A program made the translations under genes and the position numbers. From Thermoflavifilum thermophilum (GTDB taxonomy: Bacteria; Bacteroidota; Bacteroidia; Chitinophagales; Chitinophagaceae), in the NCBI RefSeq assembly GCF_900116565.1, contig NZ_FPCJ01000001.1:744001-808000 (forward strand): a DNA stretch of 64,000 nt, read 5' to 3'. Numbering within the stretch: the first letter of the stretch is position 1; every line of letters starts with the position of its first letter. The notes under the pieces were generated by a model, which was not told where the DNA came from, ran no database searches, and saw nothing but the letters and a program-made list of their open reading frames with translations. Shown one piece after another: positions 37,451 through 46,375 of this stretch.

Positions 37451-39850
37451 ATGAGAAAACGTATTCACCAGGTTGTTGTATTGGGAGCGGGTGTCATGGG
37501 TAGCCGCATTGCCTGTCATCTGGCCAATGCTGGTCTGCAGGTGCTGCTGCTGGATATGGTACCCCCTGCTCTCAATGAAAAGGAAAAGCAACAAGGTCTA
37601 ACAGAAGAAAACCCGGCTTTTCGCAACCGCATTGTGAACGATGCGCTGCAGGCTGCTGTGAAATCAAAACCCTCTCCCATCTTTCACAACAGTGTGCTGC
37701 AGCGCATACGCACCGGCAATTTTGAAGATGACCTGCATCGGATTGCAACCTGCGACTGGATTATCGAAGCCGTAGTGGAACAATTGCTCATTAAGCAATC
37801 CCTCTTTGAAAAAGTCGAACAACACCGCAAACCAGGCACCTACATTTCCACCAACACCTCGGGTATACCTATCCATCTACTGGCTGAAGGCCGTTCGCCC
37901 GATTTCCGCCGGCATTTTTGCGGTACGCATTTCTTCAATCCTCCCCGCTACCTTCCTTTGCTGGAAATAATCCCCGGACCTGAAACCCTGCCGGAAGTAG
38001 TGGACACCCTGAGTCAGCTGGGTGATCGGGTATTGGGCAAAACCACCGTGATCTGCAAGGATACACCCGCATTCATTGCCAACCGCATTGGCGTATACTC
38101 CATGATGCTGGTATTTCGGTTAATGGAACGACAGGGCTGGAAAATCGAGGAAATCGATGCACTCACAGGGCCGCTGATTGGTCATCCCAAATCGGCCACC
38201 TTCCGCACGGCCGATGTGGTGGGCATCGATACGATGGTACATGTGGCCCGGGGCCTGTATGAAAATTGCACACAGGACGAGCAGCGGGATCTGTTTCAGA
38301 TTCCTGCTTTCCTGCAGCAAATGGTCAATACGCAACGCCTGGGCGATAAAACCGGAGAAGGTTTCTACAAAAAAATAAAATCAACCGATGGTCAATCCGA
38401 AATCCGGGTTTTGCGCCTGGATACGCAGCAATATGAACCGCGCCAGAAATTCAGCAGCCCTGCTATTGAACAGGCGCGCAATATCAGCGATCTGGGTGAA
38501 CGCCTCAGATTCCTGCATGGGCTGAAAGATCGAGTCGGTGAATTTTTCCGGCATTTTACCTATGCCCTGCTGGCTTATGTATCGCATCGCATCCCCGAAA
38601 TTGCCGATGAGTTGTACAAGGTGGACGATGCCATGCGGGCAGGCTTTGGCTGGGAAATGGGGCCATTTGAAATCTGGGAAGCACTGGGGGTAGCCGAAAC
38701 AACTGAACAGATGGAAAAAGCGGGATATGCGCCGGCTCATTGGGTGAAAGAAATGCTTCAGAAAGGAAATACCACTTTTTACCTCCGCGAAGCCGACCGG
38801 GTGTCCTGCTACGATCCACAACAAAAGGAATATCGCCCTGTTCCGGGAAGCCATGAAATCATTGTACTGCGCAACTACAGCCAGCAAAAAATCTGGGAAA
38901 ATGCCGGAACTACGCTTTACCACGTGGGAGACGGGGTCTTGAACCTGGCTATCCACACCAAGATGAATACCATTGGCAGCGAGGTGATTCAGGGTATTCA
39001 AAAAGCCATCGAATTCGCCGAAGCAAATTACGAAGGGCTGGTCATCGGCCAGGAATCGCCTAATTTTTCGGCCGGTGCCAATGTGGCTTTGATTCTTACC
39101 CTGGCCTTAGAGCAGGAATGGGATGAGCTATCCATGGCTGTACAGGCTTTTCAGCAAACCAGCCTCAGGATCCGCTATGCACGGGTGCCGGTGGTTGTAG
39201 CAGCCCGCGGGCTTACCCTGGGTGGTGGCTGCGAATTCTGCCTGCATGCCGATGCAGTACAGGCCCACTCTGAAACCTATATGGGCCTGGTAGAAGTGGG
39301 CGTTGGGCTGATACCGGCTGGCGGTGGATCCAAGGAAATGACACAAAGAGCCAGTGAGGCTTACCACCAGGGTGAAATAGACCTGCCCAAGCTGCAGGAG
39401 CGTTTCCTGACGATTGCCATGGCCAAAGTATCGACCTCTGCACAGGAAGCATTTGATCTGCAGTTGCTGCGCCCGGGATACGATCGTGTTACCATGAATG
39501 CCAATCGCCTGCTGGCCGATGCCAAACAACGGGTACTGGAAATGGCCCGCAGCGGCTATGTACCGCCTTCACCTCCCCGCATCAAAGTGCTGGGACGCGA
39601 AGCCCTGGGACTTTTCCTCACTGGCATCTACGCCATGCAGGAAGCACGCTACATCAGCGAACACGATGCAAAAGTGGCTCAAAAACTGGCCTATGTGATG
39701 AGCGGCGGCGACCTGAGTGAAGCTACGGAAGTCAATGAATCCTATTTGCTCGATTTGGAAAGGGAAGCCTTCCTTTCTCTTTGCGGGGAGCCTAAAACGC
39801 TGGAACGCCTGCAAAGTGTATTGAAACAAGGTCGCCCGGTAAGAAATTAA
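37451..39850 (+). CDS. 3-hydroxyacyl-CoA dehydrogenase / enoyl-CoA hydratase, FadN-like
   Basis: The protein has 799 residues. The NAD-binding Rossmann motif GAGVMG is at 12-17, with DLVPP-type ends of the fold; the dehydrogenase domain has GTHFFNPPRYLPLLEIIPGP and KDTPAFIANRIG. From about 500 on comes an enoyl-CoA hydratase domain (QESPNFSAGANVALI and LTLGGGCEFCLHADAVQAH with the oxyanion Gly residues). It carries out two successive steps of fatty acid beta-oxidation. FadN genes usually sit with a thiolase and an acyl-CoA dehydrogenase; here the next gene is surE. Start at ATG 37451 rather than the TTG at 37418. Confidence 0.93.
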   Translation: MRKRIHQVVVLGAGVMGSRIACHLANAGLQVLLLDMVPPALNEKEKQQGLTEENPAFRNRIVNDALQAAVKSKPSPIFHNSVLQRIRTGNFEDDLHRIATCDWIIEAVVEQLLIKQSLFEKVEQHRKPGTYISTNTSGIPIHLLAEGRSPDFRRHFCGTHFFNPPRYLPLLEIIPGPETLPEVVDTLSQLGDRVLGKTTVICKDTPAFIANRIGVYSMMLVFRLMERQGWKIEEIDALTGPLIGHPKSATFRTADVVGIDTMVHVARGLYENCTQDEQRDLFQIPAFLQQMVNTQRLGDKTGEGFYKKIKSTDGQSEIRVLRLDTQQYEPRQKFSSPAIEQARNISDLGERLRFLHGLKDRVGEFFRHFTYALLAYVSHRIPEIADELYKVDDAMRAGFGWEMGPFEIWEALGVAETTEQMEKAGYAPAHWVKEMLQKGNTTFYLREADRVSCYDPQQKEYRPVPGSHEIIVLRNYSQQKIWENAGTTLYHVGDGVLNLAIHTKMNTIGSEVIQGIQKAIEFAEANYEGLVIGQESPNFSAGANVALILTLALEQEWDELSMAVQAFQQTSLRIRYARVPVVVAARGLTLGGGCEFCLHADAVQAHSETYMGLVEVGVGLIPAGGGSKEMTQRASEAYHQGEIDLPKLQERFLTIAMAKVSTSAQEAFDLQLLRPGYDRVTMNANRLLADAKQRVLEMARSGYVPPSPPRIKVLGREALGLFLTGIYAMQEARYISEHDAKVAQKLAYVMSGGDLSEATEVNESYLLDLEREAFLSLCGEPKTLERLQSVLKQGRPVRN

Positions 39851-39893
39851 ATCGTCCATCACAAGGTTACCTATCTTCGCAGTTCGATCCTGA

Positions 39894-40697
39894 ATGATCA
39901 TGGCTCAGACATCTGTTGAGGAAAAAATTATTCTCGTAACCAATGACGACGGAATCACGGCTCCTGGATTGCGTCATCTGGTAGAAGCAGTAAAATCATT
40001 GGGCAAAGTAGTAGTGGTAGCACCTGATAGCCCCCAGTCGGGCATGGGACACGCCATCACCATCGGTGTGCCTCTGCGCCTGTATGCCGTAAACCTATTT
40101 GAAGGCATCGAAGCCTATCAGAGTTCAGGTACGCCGGTGGATTGCGTGAAACTGGCCAAGGACAAAATCCTGCACCGGGCACCCGATATTTGCCTGAGCG
40201 GTATCAATCACGGCGCCAACCATTCCATCAATGTGATTTATTCCGGCACCATGAGTGCTGCTATGGAAGCCGCTATTGAAGGCATTCCTTCCATCGGATT
40301 TTCGCTGCTGGATTATCGTTTCGATGCCGATTTTACCGCTGCCCGTCAGGTAGCCTATCAGCTCACCCGACAGATGTTGGATACCCCCGATCTACCCAAA
40401 GGCTCCCTGCTGAACGTCAATATCCCTGCCCTCCCACTCTCCCAGCTGAAAGGCATCAGAATATGCCGGCAGGCCTACGCTAAATGGGTAGAAGAATTCG
40501 ACGAACGTCGGGACCCCCGGGGCGAAAAATACTACTGGCTCACCGGCCGCTTCCAGAACCTGGATGAAGGCACAGATACGGATGTATGGGCACTGGAGAA
40601 CGGCTATGTATCTGTAGTGCCCACTCATTTTGATCTTACGAATTATGCCCTGAAAGATTTTCTTCACCAGCACTGGCACGTGCAACTTAAAACCTGA
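39894..40697 (+). CDS. surE: 5'/3'-nucleotidase SurE
   Basis: The protein has 267 residues. The metal-binding NDDG motif is at 17-20, followed by VVVAPDSPQSGMGHAIT, SSGTPVDCVKLAKD and LSGINHGANHSINVIYSGTMSAAMEA. It dephosphorylates nucleoside monophosphates with a divalent metal in the cytoplasm. The lpxB gene follows after 8 bp. Two in-frame ATG codons (39894, 39900) are both possible starts. Confidence 0.95.
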   Translation: MIMAQTSVEEKIILVTNDDGITAPGLRHLVEAVKSLGKVVVVAPDSPQSGMGHAITIGVPLRLYAVNLFEGIEAYQSSGTPVDCVKLAKDKILHRAPDICLSGINHGANHSINVIYSGTMSAAMEAAIEGIPSIGFSLLDYRFDADFTAARQVAYQLTRQMLDTPDLPKGSLLNVNIPALPLSQLKGIRICRQAYAKWVEEFDERRDPRGEKYYWLTGRFQNLDEGTDTDVWALENGYVSVVPTHFDLTNYALKDFLHQHWHVQLKT

Positions 40698-40705
40698 ATG
40701 CAGGC

Positions 40706-41860
40706 GTGAAATACTACATCATAGCGGGGGAACCTTCCGGTGATTTGCATGGCAGCCGCCTGATCCGCGAACTCAGGCAACTGGATCCGGCAGCTCAGAT
40801 CCGATGCTGGGGTGGCGACCTGATGGCTGAAGCCGGCGGAGAACTGGTGCGCCATTATCGCGATCTGGCATTCATGGGTTTTGCTGAAGTAATCCGCCAT
40901 CTGGGAAAAATCCTGGCTCATTTTCGTTTTGCCAAACGCGATATCCGAAAGTTCCACCCCGATGCGGTGATTTTTATCGATTATCCGGGATTTAACCTGC
41001 GGATGGCTCAATGGGCGCACCAGAAAGGCTTCCGCACAGTGTACTATATCTCTCCACAGGTATGGGCGTGGAAACAAAAGCGCGTGGAAACGATTCGAAA
41101 ATATGTGGATCGCATGCTGGTCATTTTGCCGTTTGAGGCAGCGTTTTACCGGCAATATGGCTATGAGGTGGAATATGTAGGACATCCGCTGGTGCAGATT
41201 GTGCGGGAAGCTCGCCCGCTGGCCCGCCCGATATTTGATACCTCACGGCCGGTGATAGCACTTTTGCCCGGCAGCCGCCTCCAGGAAGTGAAACGGCTGC
41301 TACCCGAAATGCTGAAAGTTACCCGCCACTTTCCGCAATCTCAGTTTGTGGTTGCCCAGGCGCCTTCCATACCCGATCTTAGCCCGTGGTACCATCCCAA
41401 CAGGTATCCGAATGTCATGCTGGCCAAAGGCGTGACCTACGATTTGCTTGCCCAGGCATCGGCAGCCCTGGTTACATCGGGCACAGCCACACTGGAAACG
41501 GCCTTGTTCGGCGTGCCACAAGTGGTATGCTATAAAAGCACCTGGATCTCCTACTGGCTGGCCCGGCATTTTATCCGGGTTCCCTACATTTCACTGGTGA
41601 ACTTGATTATGGGGAAAAAAGTGGTGGAGGAATGCATCCAGCAACAGGTAAATGAGCAAAACCTGACCCGCCTGCTCGATAAGCTTCTGCACGATGAAAC
41701 CTGTATCACCCGAATAAAAGCGGATTATGCTGAACTCTGGAAAAAATTAGATACCGGTAATGCGGCCAGAAAAGCAGCTGAGGCGATTTTTCAGTTCATA
41801 AAAAATGCTTCACCAGCCGGACTAACAGCACAATCAAGGCCACCAGAAACAGCAGGATAG
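40706..41860 (+). CDS. lpxB: Lipid-A-disaccharide synthase
   Basis: The protein has 384 residues: KYYIIAGEPSGDLHGSRLIREL at the start, FIDYPGFNLRMAQWAHQKG, YYISPQVWAWKQKRVETIRKYVDRMLVILPFE, and LLPGSRLQEVKRLLPEML, then TSGTATLETALFGVPQVVCYK. It condenses UDP-diacylglucosamine with lipid X in lipid A synthesis at the inner membrane. It starts with GTG at 40706, 8 bp after surE; an ATG eight bases upstream is out of frame. The last 22 codons overlap the convergent small membrane protein gene. Confidence 0.95.
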   Translation: MKYYIIAGEPSGDLHGSRLIRELRQLDPAAQIRCWGGDLMAEAGGELVRHYRDLAFMGFAEVIRHLGKILAHFRFAKRDIRKFHPDAVIFIDYPGFNLRMAQWAHQKGFRTVYYISPQVWAWKQKRVETIRKYVDRMLVILPFEAAFYRQYGYEVEYVGHPLVQIVREARPLARPIFDTSRPVIALLPGSRLQEVKRLLPEMLKVTRHFPQSQFVVAQAPSIPDLSPWYHPNRYPNVMLAKGVTYDLLAQASAALVTSGTATLETALFGVPQVVCYKSTWISYWLARHFIRVPYISLVNLIMGKKVVEECIQQQVNEQNLTRLLDKLLHDETCITRIKADYAELWKKLDTGNAARKAAEAIFQFIKNASPAGLTAQSRPPETAG

Positions 41861-41969
41861 AGATGCGGTTCATGCTGTGCATCAAAAAAATATTGGTATT
41901 ATGAGGAGCGTTAGGATCCCGTTTGCGCAGGTAAAGATACCGGAGGATCTGCTGCCAGATGCTTTTCAT
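41796..41969 (-). CDS. Small membrane protein, DUF6728-like
   Basis: A 57-residue protein: MKSIWQQILRYLYLRKRDP, then NTNIFLMHSMNRISIL and a single hydrophobic C-terminal helix ending in RLVKHFL. The pattern (short basic amphipathic start, RDPNAP, MHxxNRISIL, one membrane helix) is that of a tiny conserved Bacteroidota family. Function unknown. It overlaps the 3' end of lpxB by 65 bases on the opposite strand. The longer frame to 42014 is not needed. Confidence 0.75.
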   Translation of the reverse strand: MKSIWQQILRYLYLRKRDPNAPHNTNIFLMHSMNRISILLFLVALIVLLVRLVKHFL

Positions 41970-42058
41970 GATCGGATAGAAAGAATTTACCCAAAGATAC
42001 GCCACAACCCACACAGTGAATAAAACTGCTTAACGCCATATAAATTTTCGGAAAACCT

Positions 42059-42066
42059 TATCTTTG
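42059..42066 (+). promoter_or_regulatory. -7 promoter element TATCTTTG for tRNA-Ala
   Basis: Exact TAnnTTTG match 10 bases before the mature tRNA end; transcript start near 42071. Confidence 0.6.
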
Positions 42067-42076
42067 CAGCCTGCCT

Positions 42077-42153
42077 GGGGGTTTAGCTCAGCTGGCTAGA
42101 GCGTTTGCATGGCATGCAAAAGGTCACCGGTTCGAGTCCGGTAACCTCCACCA
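42077..42153 (+). tRNA. tRNA-Ala, anticodon GGC
   Basis: A 77-nt tRNA including an encoded CCA end. The cloverleaf closes fully: acceptor GGGGGTT with AACCTCC, D stem GCTC/GAGC, anticodon stem TTTGC/GCAAA with loop ATGGCAT, T stem ACCGG/CCGGT with loop TTCGAGT. The third acceptor pair is G-U, the alanine identity element, in agreement with the GGC anticodon at 42111-42113. Confidence 0.97.
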
Positions 42154-42180
42154 ATTCCCTCCTTTCCTCTCTTGCACTGA

Positions 42181-42210
42181 TTGTTCCAAACAAAGCATGG
42201 GTTATCTTTA
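42181..42210 (+). promoter_or_regulatory. Promoter for the barrel protein gene: TTG, 19 bp, TATCTTTA
   Basis: -33 TTG at 42181-42183, 19-bp spacer, -7 element TATCTTTA at 42203-42210 (one mismatch). It supports translation from the ATG at 42231 and not from starts inside the tRNA gene. Confidence 0.6.
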
Positions 42211-42230
42211 CTCTCGGTGAGCCTTGTTCC

Positions 42231-44120
42231 ATGCACCTGCGTTTGTGGATTGTAATCCTGGTTACAGGTATGGTATTGTCTCCGGGCAGATCCCGTGCCT
42301 GGGGAGATATCCATTTCACTATGCAAATCCAGTCCAACAAACAAGCAAATCTGCGCGATAGCATTCCGCAAAATCATTCCTGGTTGCAAAAAATCGGCAC
42401 ACAGGTGGATTCCTTGCTGAGCCGGAGTTACCGTGATTCCCTGCTCAACCGGATTACCCACGCCCATATGCCACCGCCCCAGCACAATCTGCAGTTTGCC
42501 AACCGCCAGCAGGTGTTTTTGCCCTACCAGGGCCGCATAATCCGGAATATTGAATTTGTGGAAATTCCGGTATTTGGCCCCCGCTCGCTGAACGACACAA
42601 ACTCCTACCAGCACATCAGACTCATCCGGATTGCCAACAGGCTGCATACACCTACCCGTATTTCATTCATCCGGCGATCTCTGTTTTTTAAAGCCGGTGA
42701 TCGGGTAAATGCACAGCTGCTGGCCGATAATGAACGTTACCTGAGAAACAGCCCCCCGATTGAAGATGCGCAGATTACCCTGATCCCAGTTAGCAGGGAT
42801 ACTGTTGATGTAGAAATCCGCACAAAAGACGTGTTTGAATATGGGGGTAACCTGAGCCGGCTGGATCCTACGCAGTTTGAAGGGAACGTGTTTGATAAAA
42901 ATCTGTTCGGCAGCGGACAGGGGCTGGAGGCCGGATTGGCCTGGCATACCGATTACTTGCCTCACTGGTACGGCGAATGGAGTTATGCAAACTGGAACCT
43001 GGGACATAGTTTTGCTACCTTAACAGCTGGCTATTCCCAGCTGAACCACCAGCCCACCATTGATACCGGCGTATATGAAGATGCCTGGTTTATGCAGGTA
43101 AACCGGCCTTTGTACAGCTTGTTTACACGTTTTACCGGCGGGATGTCATTATCCTACCATCGCAGCCTCAACATCCATCAGTGGCCTGATAGCCTGTTCA
43201 GAAATTACCAGTATGGCACAACAGATGTATGGGTTGGGTACAATCTCATTCATCCGCTCATGCACAGCCAATGGCATCTGGCTGCCCTATTGCGCCAGTA
43301 CAATATTATTTTTACCCGAAATCCCAGTCAGCCTCAATTTGCTTCCGATCCGTTTTATCATAACCGAAGATATCTGCTGGGGCAGCTGGTACTTTATCGC
43401 CAGCGTTATGAGGTTACCCACTATTTGTTTGGCTTTGGCCGTACAGAAGACATACCCATCGGCTGGCAGGTGGGGTTAAGCACAGCCATCGAAACCTATG
43501 TGGGGCTCCGCCGCCAATATACCGGTCTTCAACTTGAAAACTTTCAGGAAACCCGGCTGCACGGGCTCTGGCATGGTTTGCTGGAACTCAGCAGCTTCTG
43601 GCATCAGGGATCACAGGATGCCGTCATTCATCTTGCAGGCGAATACTACAGTCCGTATGTATCTCTGGGCAGAGGCGGATGGCGCATATTTTCCGGAGCA
43701 GATCTTCTGGAATCGCCCAATCCTTATTTCAATAAGCCGTTGAATATCAATTACCCACATGGCTTTGAGGGTTATAAAAACACCTTGCTCACCGGCTATC
43801 ATCGGCTAAACACTTATCTGGAATGGCGCTATTATGCACCTGTTCGGATTTACGGGTTTGGTTTTACCTTCTATGCTCAATGGCAGGGAGCTACACTTGG
43901 TCGGCAACAATTGCAGGGAAATCGGTTTTACAATGCTATTTCAGTGGGAAGCCTGATCCGCAATGAAAACCTGCCGATTAACACACTTAAAATCAGTGCC
44001 AGTTATTATCCAGCGGCCCCGGCAGGTGTCAAAAACTGGATGGTGCAGATTACCACCCTTGCCGATATCCGGTTTAGTATTTATGCCCTGCACGAGCCTT
44101 CGTTCATCAGTTTTGAATAA
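42231..44120 (+). CDS. Outer-membrane protein with POTRA-like domain and BamA/TamA-type barrel
   Basis: The protein has 629 residues from the ATG at 42231, which opens a signal peptide (MHLRLWIVILVTGMVLS). After a region of about 100 residues comes a POTRA-like unit: RRSLFFKAGDRVNAQLLADN, RYLRNSPPIEDAQITLIPV, DTVDVEIRTKDVF. The remaining 430 residues form Tyr/Trp-rich beta-strands (GLEAGLAWHTDYLPHWYGEW, and a last strand near IRFSIYALHEPSF). This is the Omp85 superfamily layout with a reduced periplasmic part. It is not long enough for a standard BamA; the cargo is unknown. It ends 20 bp before the convergent cytochrome gene. Confidence 0.8.
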   Translation: MHLRLWIVILVTGMVLSPGRSRAWGDIHFTMQIQSNKQANLRDSIPQNHSWLQKIGTQVDSLLSRSYRDSLLNRITHAHMPPPQHNLQFANRQQVFLPYQGRIIRNIEFVEIPVFGPRSLNDTNSYQHIRLIRIANRLHTPTRISFIRRSLFFKAGDRVNAQLLADNERYLRNSPPIEDAQITLIPVSRDTVDVEIRTKDVFEYGGNLSRLDPTQFEGNVFDKNLFGSGQGLEAGLAWHTDYLPHWYGEWSYANWNLGHSFATLTAGYSQLNHQPTIDTGVYEDAWFMQVNRPLYSLFTRFTGGMSLSYHRSLNIHQWPDSLFRNYQYGTTDVWVGYNLIHPLMHSQWHLAALLRQYNIIFTRNPSQPQFASDPFYHNRRYLLGQLVLYRQRYEVTHYLFGFGRTEDIPIGWQVGLSTAIETYVGLRRQYTGLQLENFQETRLHGLWHGLLELSSFWHQGSQDAVIHLAGEYYSPYVSLGRGGWRIFSGADLLESPNPYFNKPLNINYPHGFEGYKNTLLTGYHRLNTYLEWRYYAPVRIYGFGFTFYAQWQGATLGRQQLQGNRFYNAISVGSLIRNENLPINTLKISASYYPAAPAGVKNWMVQITTLADIRFSIYALHEPSFISFE

Positions 44121-44140
44121 AAGCTGAGCAGCCAAGCTAT

Positions 44141-44608
44141 TCACGGTCTGGAACCCGGAGGCGGAGGCGGGGGCAATTGCTGCTGCCCTTCCGGATGGCT
44201 GAGAGCCACAGCAGGATGGGCCTGGCCGTGATGACAGCTATAGCAGGTGATTTTGGCATTCATATATACATCCACAAAATTGCCTTTCACACCAAAATAC
44301 TTGCGGTTGATTTTTTTCATCATCCGCATCATCTCCCGGGCTTCACGTTTCTCAGGTTTGGCATCCGATGCAAAATCCATATCGCCATTCGGTTTCGTGA
44401 CATGGCAATTGACACACCGAAAACCCAATGATTCACTGAAATCATGCATGATTTTGATAAGCGAAGCATGATCAATATCTTTAGGTAGAATTTTCAGATT
44501 CTGCGGATGAGGGGGTTGAGGTTGCTGCGGGGGGCGCGTGAAAGCCATGCCTAAACAAAGAATCAAAGCAACAGCAAGCAAAGCCAGGAGTTGATGCCGA
44601 TTTTTCAT
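44141..44608 (-). CDS. Exported di-haem cytochrome c
   Basis: The protein has 155 residues. A signal or anchor helix (LLALLAVALILCLGMAF) is followed by a Pro-rich tether and two haem c motifs, CVNCH and CYSCH. The spacing and the stretch around LPKDIDHASLIKIMHDFSESLGFRCVNCH are those of the cytochrome domain related to the photosynthetic reaction-centre subunit, common in non-photosynthetic Bacteroidota. The C-terminal tail is Pro-rich. It should carry electrons in the periplasm; partner unknown. Confidence 0.88.
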   Translation of the reverse strand: MKNRHQLLALLAVALILCLGMAFTRPPQQPQPPHPQNLKILPKDIDHASLIKIMHDFSESLGFRCVNCHVTKPNGDMDFASDAKPEKREAREMMRMMKKINRKYFGVKGNFVDVYMNAKITCYSCHHGQAHPAVALSHPEGQQQLPPPPPPGSRP

Positions 44609-44734
44609 TTGTACAGAATTTACAGCTAATGTAAAAATTCTGTTTCACTTGTTGCGACAAATAATTGGTTATTTTTTGGTTATGCTTCAAACCATTTGCG
44701 CGCTAAGGATTGTCGGATATTCAATGTAGGACCG

Positions 44735-46375
44735 ATGGAAGACGTTTTCTCTGTAAGCGGAAATATTGTGGATGTATTGAACCGGCGCATATTTGCCGGA
44801 ACACTGCATATTGAACGAGGGCGCATTGTTCATATTCAGGAAGATAACACCATTTACGGGCAATTTATTTGTCCGGGATTCATTGATGCCCACGTGCATG
44901 TGGAAAGCTCTTTGCTTACTCCTGCCGAATTTGCCAAGTTGGCTGTTGTACATGGCACCGTGGCTACCATATCTGATCCCCACGAAATTGCCAATGTGCT
45001 GGGCATTGCGGGCGTGGAGTTTATGCTTGAGAATGCCAGGCAAGTGCCTTTTAAATTCTTTTTTGGTGCTCCCAGTTGTGTGCCTGCCACCCGTTTTGAA
45101 ACAGCAGGCGCTGTGCTCGATGTCCAGGCGGTTGAGCAACTGCTGCAAAGAAAAGATATTTGGTATCTCAGTGAAATGATGAACTTCCCGGGCGTATTGC
45201 AACAAGATCCGGATGTAATGGGAAAAATTGCCCTGGCCAGGCAATACGGCAAGCCCGTGGATGGACATGCACCTGGCCTGAGAGGCGAACAGGCTCGCCG
45301 ATATGCCGAAGCTGGCATCAGCACCGATCATGAATGCACAACCCTCGAAGAAGCACAGGACAAGCTCCACGCCGGGATGCACATCCTCATCCGGGAAGGG
45401 AGCGCAGCCCGCAATTTTGATGCACTCATCCCCCTGCTGAAAACATTTCCCGAACGCATCATGTTCTGCAGTGACGACAAACATCCCGATAGCCTGGTAG
45501 CCGGACATATCAACGAACTGGTAAAAAGAGCATTGACAAAAGGACAAGCCCTGTTCGACGTCCTTGGTGCTGCATGCCTGAATCCCATTCAGCATTACCA
45601 TCTTCCCGTGGGCAGGCTGCAAATCGGCGATCCGGCCGATTTCATCGTAGTCGATAATTTCGAACGGCTGCATATCCTGGCCACCTATGTAGAAGGCAAA
45701 CTTGTTGCCCGGGAAGGCAAATCACTCATTCCGTCCGTATCCAGCCCGACTCCCAATCATTTTCATTCCCCCAAACTCAAACAGGAAGATTTGGAGGTAA
45801 AGGCACCGACAGGCTCTCCCTGCTTCATCCGCATCATTGAAGCTATTGACGGCCAAATCGTTACCGGTGCGGCTCAAGCCTTAGCCCGGATTCATGATGG
45901 AAAAATTGTCAGCGATACCCAGCAGGATATCCTGAAACTTGTGGTCATCAACCGATACAAAGCTGCCCGGCCAGCCATTGCTTTCATTCGCGGATTCGGG
46001 TTGAAACGCGGAGCCATTGCTTCATCGGTAGCGCATGACAGCCACAACCTGATAGCCGTGGGGGTAAACGACGAGATGATTCTGAAAGCCATACAGGCAA
46101 TTGTGCCGCATGGCGGCGGCCTGAGTGTGGTGCATGAACACAAACAACTGGTGCTTCCCCTGCCTGTGGCCGGGCTGATGAGTGCAGAAGATGGCTATGC
46201 TGTTGCCCGAAAATATGAACAACTCGATGCAGAAGCCAAAGCCCTGGGTTCAAAATTGCGCGCTCCTTTCATGACACTTTCCTTTATGGCTTTGCTGGTG
46301 ATTCCCCGTCTCAAACTGAGCGACCAGGGCCTGTTCGATGTTGAACAATTTGGGTTTACCCATTTATTTATCTGA
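44735..46375 (+). CDS. ade: Adenine deaminase
   Basis: This amidohydrolase has 546 residues: SGNIVDVLNRRIFAGTLHIERG, metal motif DAHVHVESSLLTPAEFAKL, DPHEIANVLGI, GHAPGLRGEQARRYAEAGISTDHE, CSDDKHPDSL, and the C-terminal domain with FIRGFGLKRGAIASSVAHDSHN and GGGLSVV. It converts adenine to hypoxanthine in purine salvage. The frame is open from a TTG at 44696 but the ATG at 44735 gives the normal amino terminus. The stop abuts the stop of the convergent ClC gene. Confidence 0.95.
   Translation: MEDVFSVSGNIVDVLNRRIFAGTLHIERGRIVHIQEDNTIYGQFICPGFIDAHVHVESSLLTPAEFAKLAVVHGTVATISDPHEIANVLGIAGVEFMLENARQVPFKFFFGAPSCVPATRFETAGAVLDVQAVEQLLQRKDIWYLSEMMNFPGVLQQDPDVMGKIALARQYGKPVDGHAPGLRGEQARRYAEAGISTDHECTTLEEAQDKLHAGMHILIREGSAARNFDALIPLLKTFPERIMFCSDDKHPDSLVAGHINELVKRALTKGQALFDVLGAACLNPIQHYHLPVGRLQIGDPADFIVVDNFERLHILATYVEGKLVAREGKSLIPSVSSPTPNHFHSPKLKQEDLEVKAPTGSPCFIRIIEAIDGQIVTGAAQALARIHDGKIVSDTQQDILKLVVINRYKAARPAIAFIRGFGLKRGAIASSVAHDSHNLIAVGVNDEMILKAIQAIVPHGGGLSVVHEHKQLVLPLPVAGLMSAEDGYAVARKYEQLDAEAKALGSKLRAPFMTLSFMALLVIPRLKLSDQGLFDVEQFGFTHLFI

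Noticed and set aside
42105-42230. Amino-terminal extension of the barrel protein reaching into tRNA-Ala
   Set aside because: The tRNA, the promoter at 42181-42210 and the signal peptide at 42231 all place the start later.
44687-45673. 328-aa minus-strand frame opposite adenine deaminase
   Set aside because: Antisense shadow of a well-conserved enzyme.
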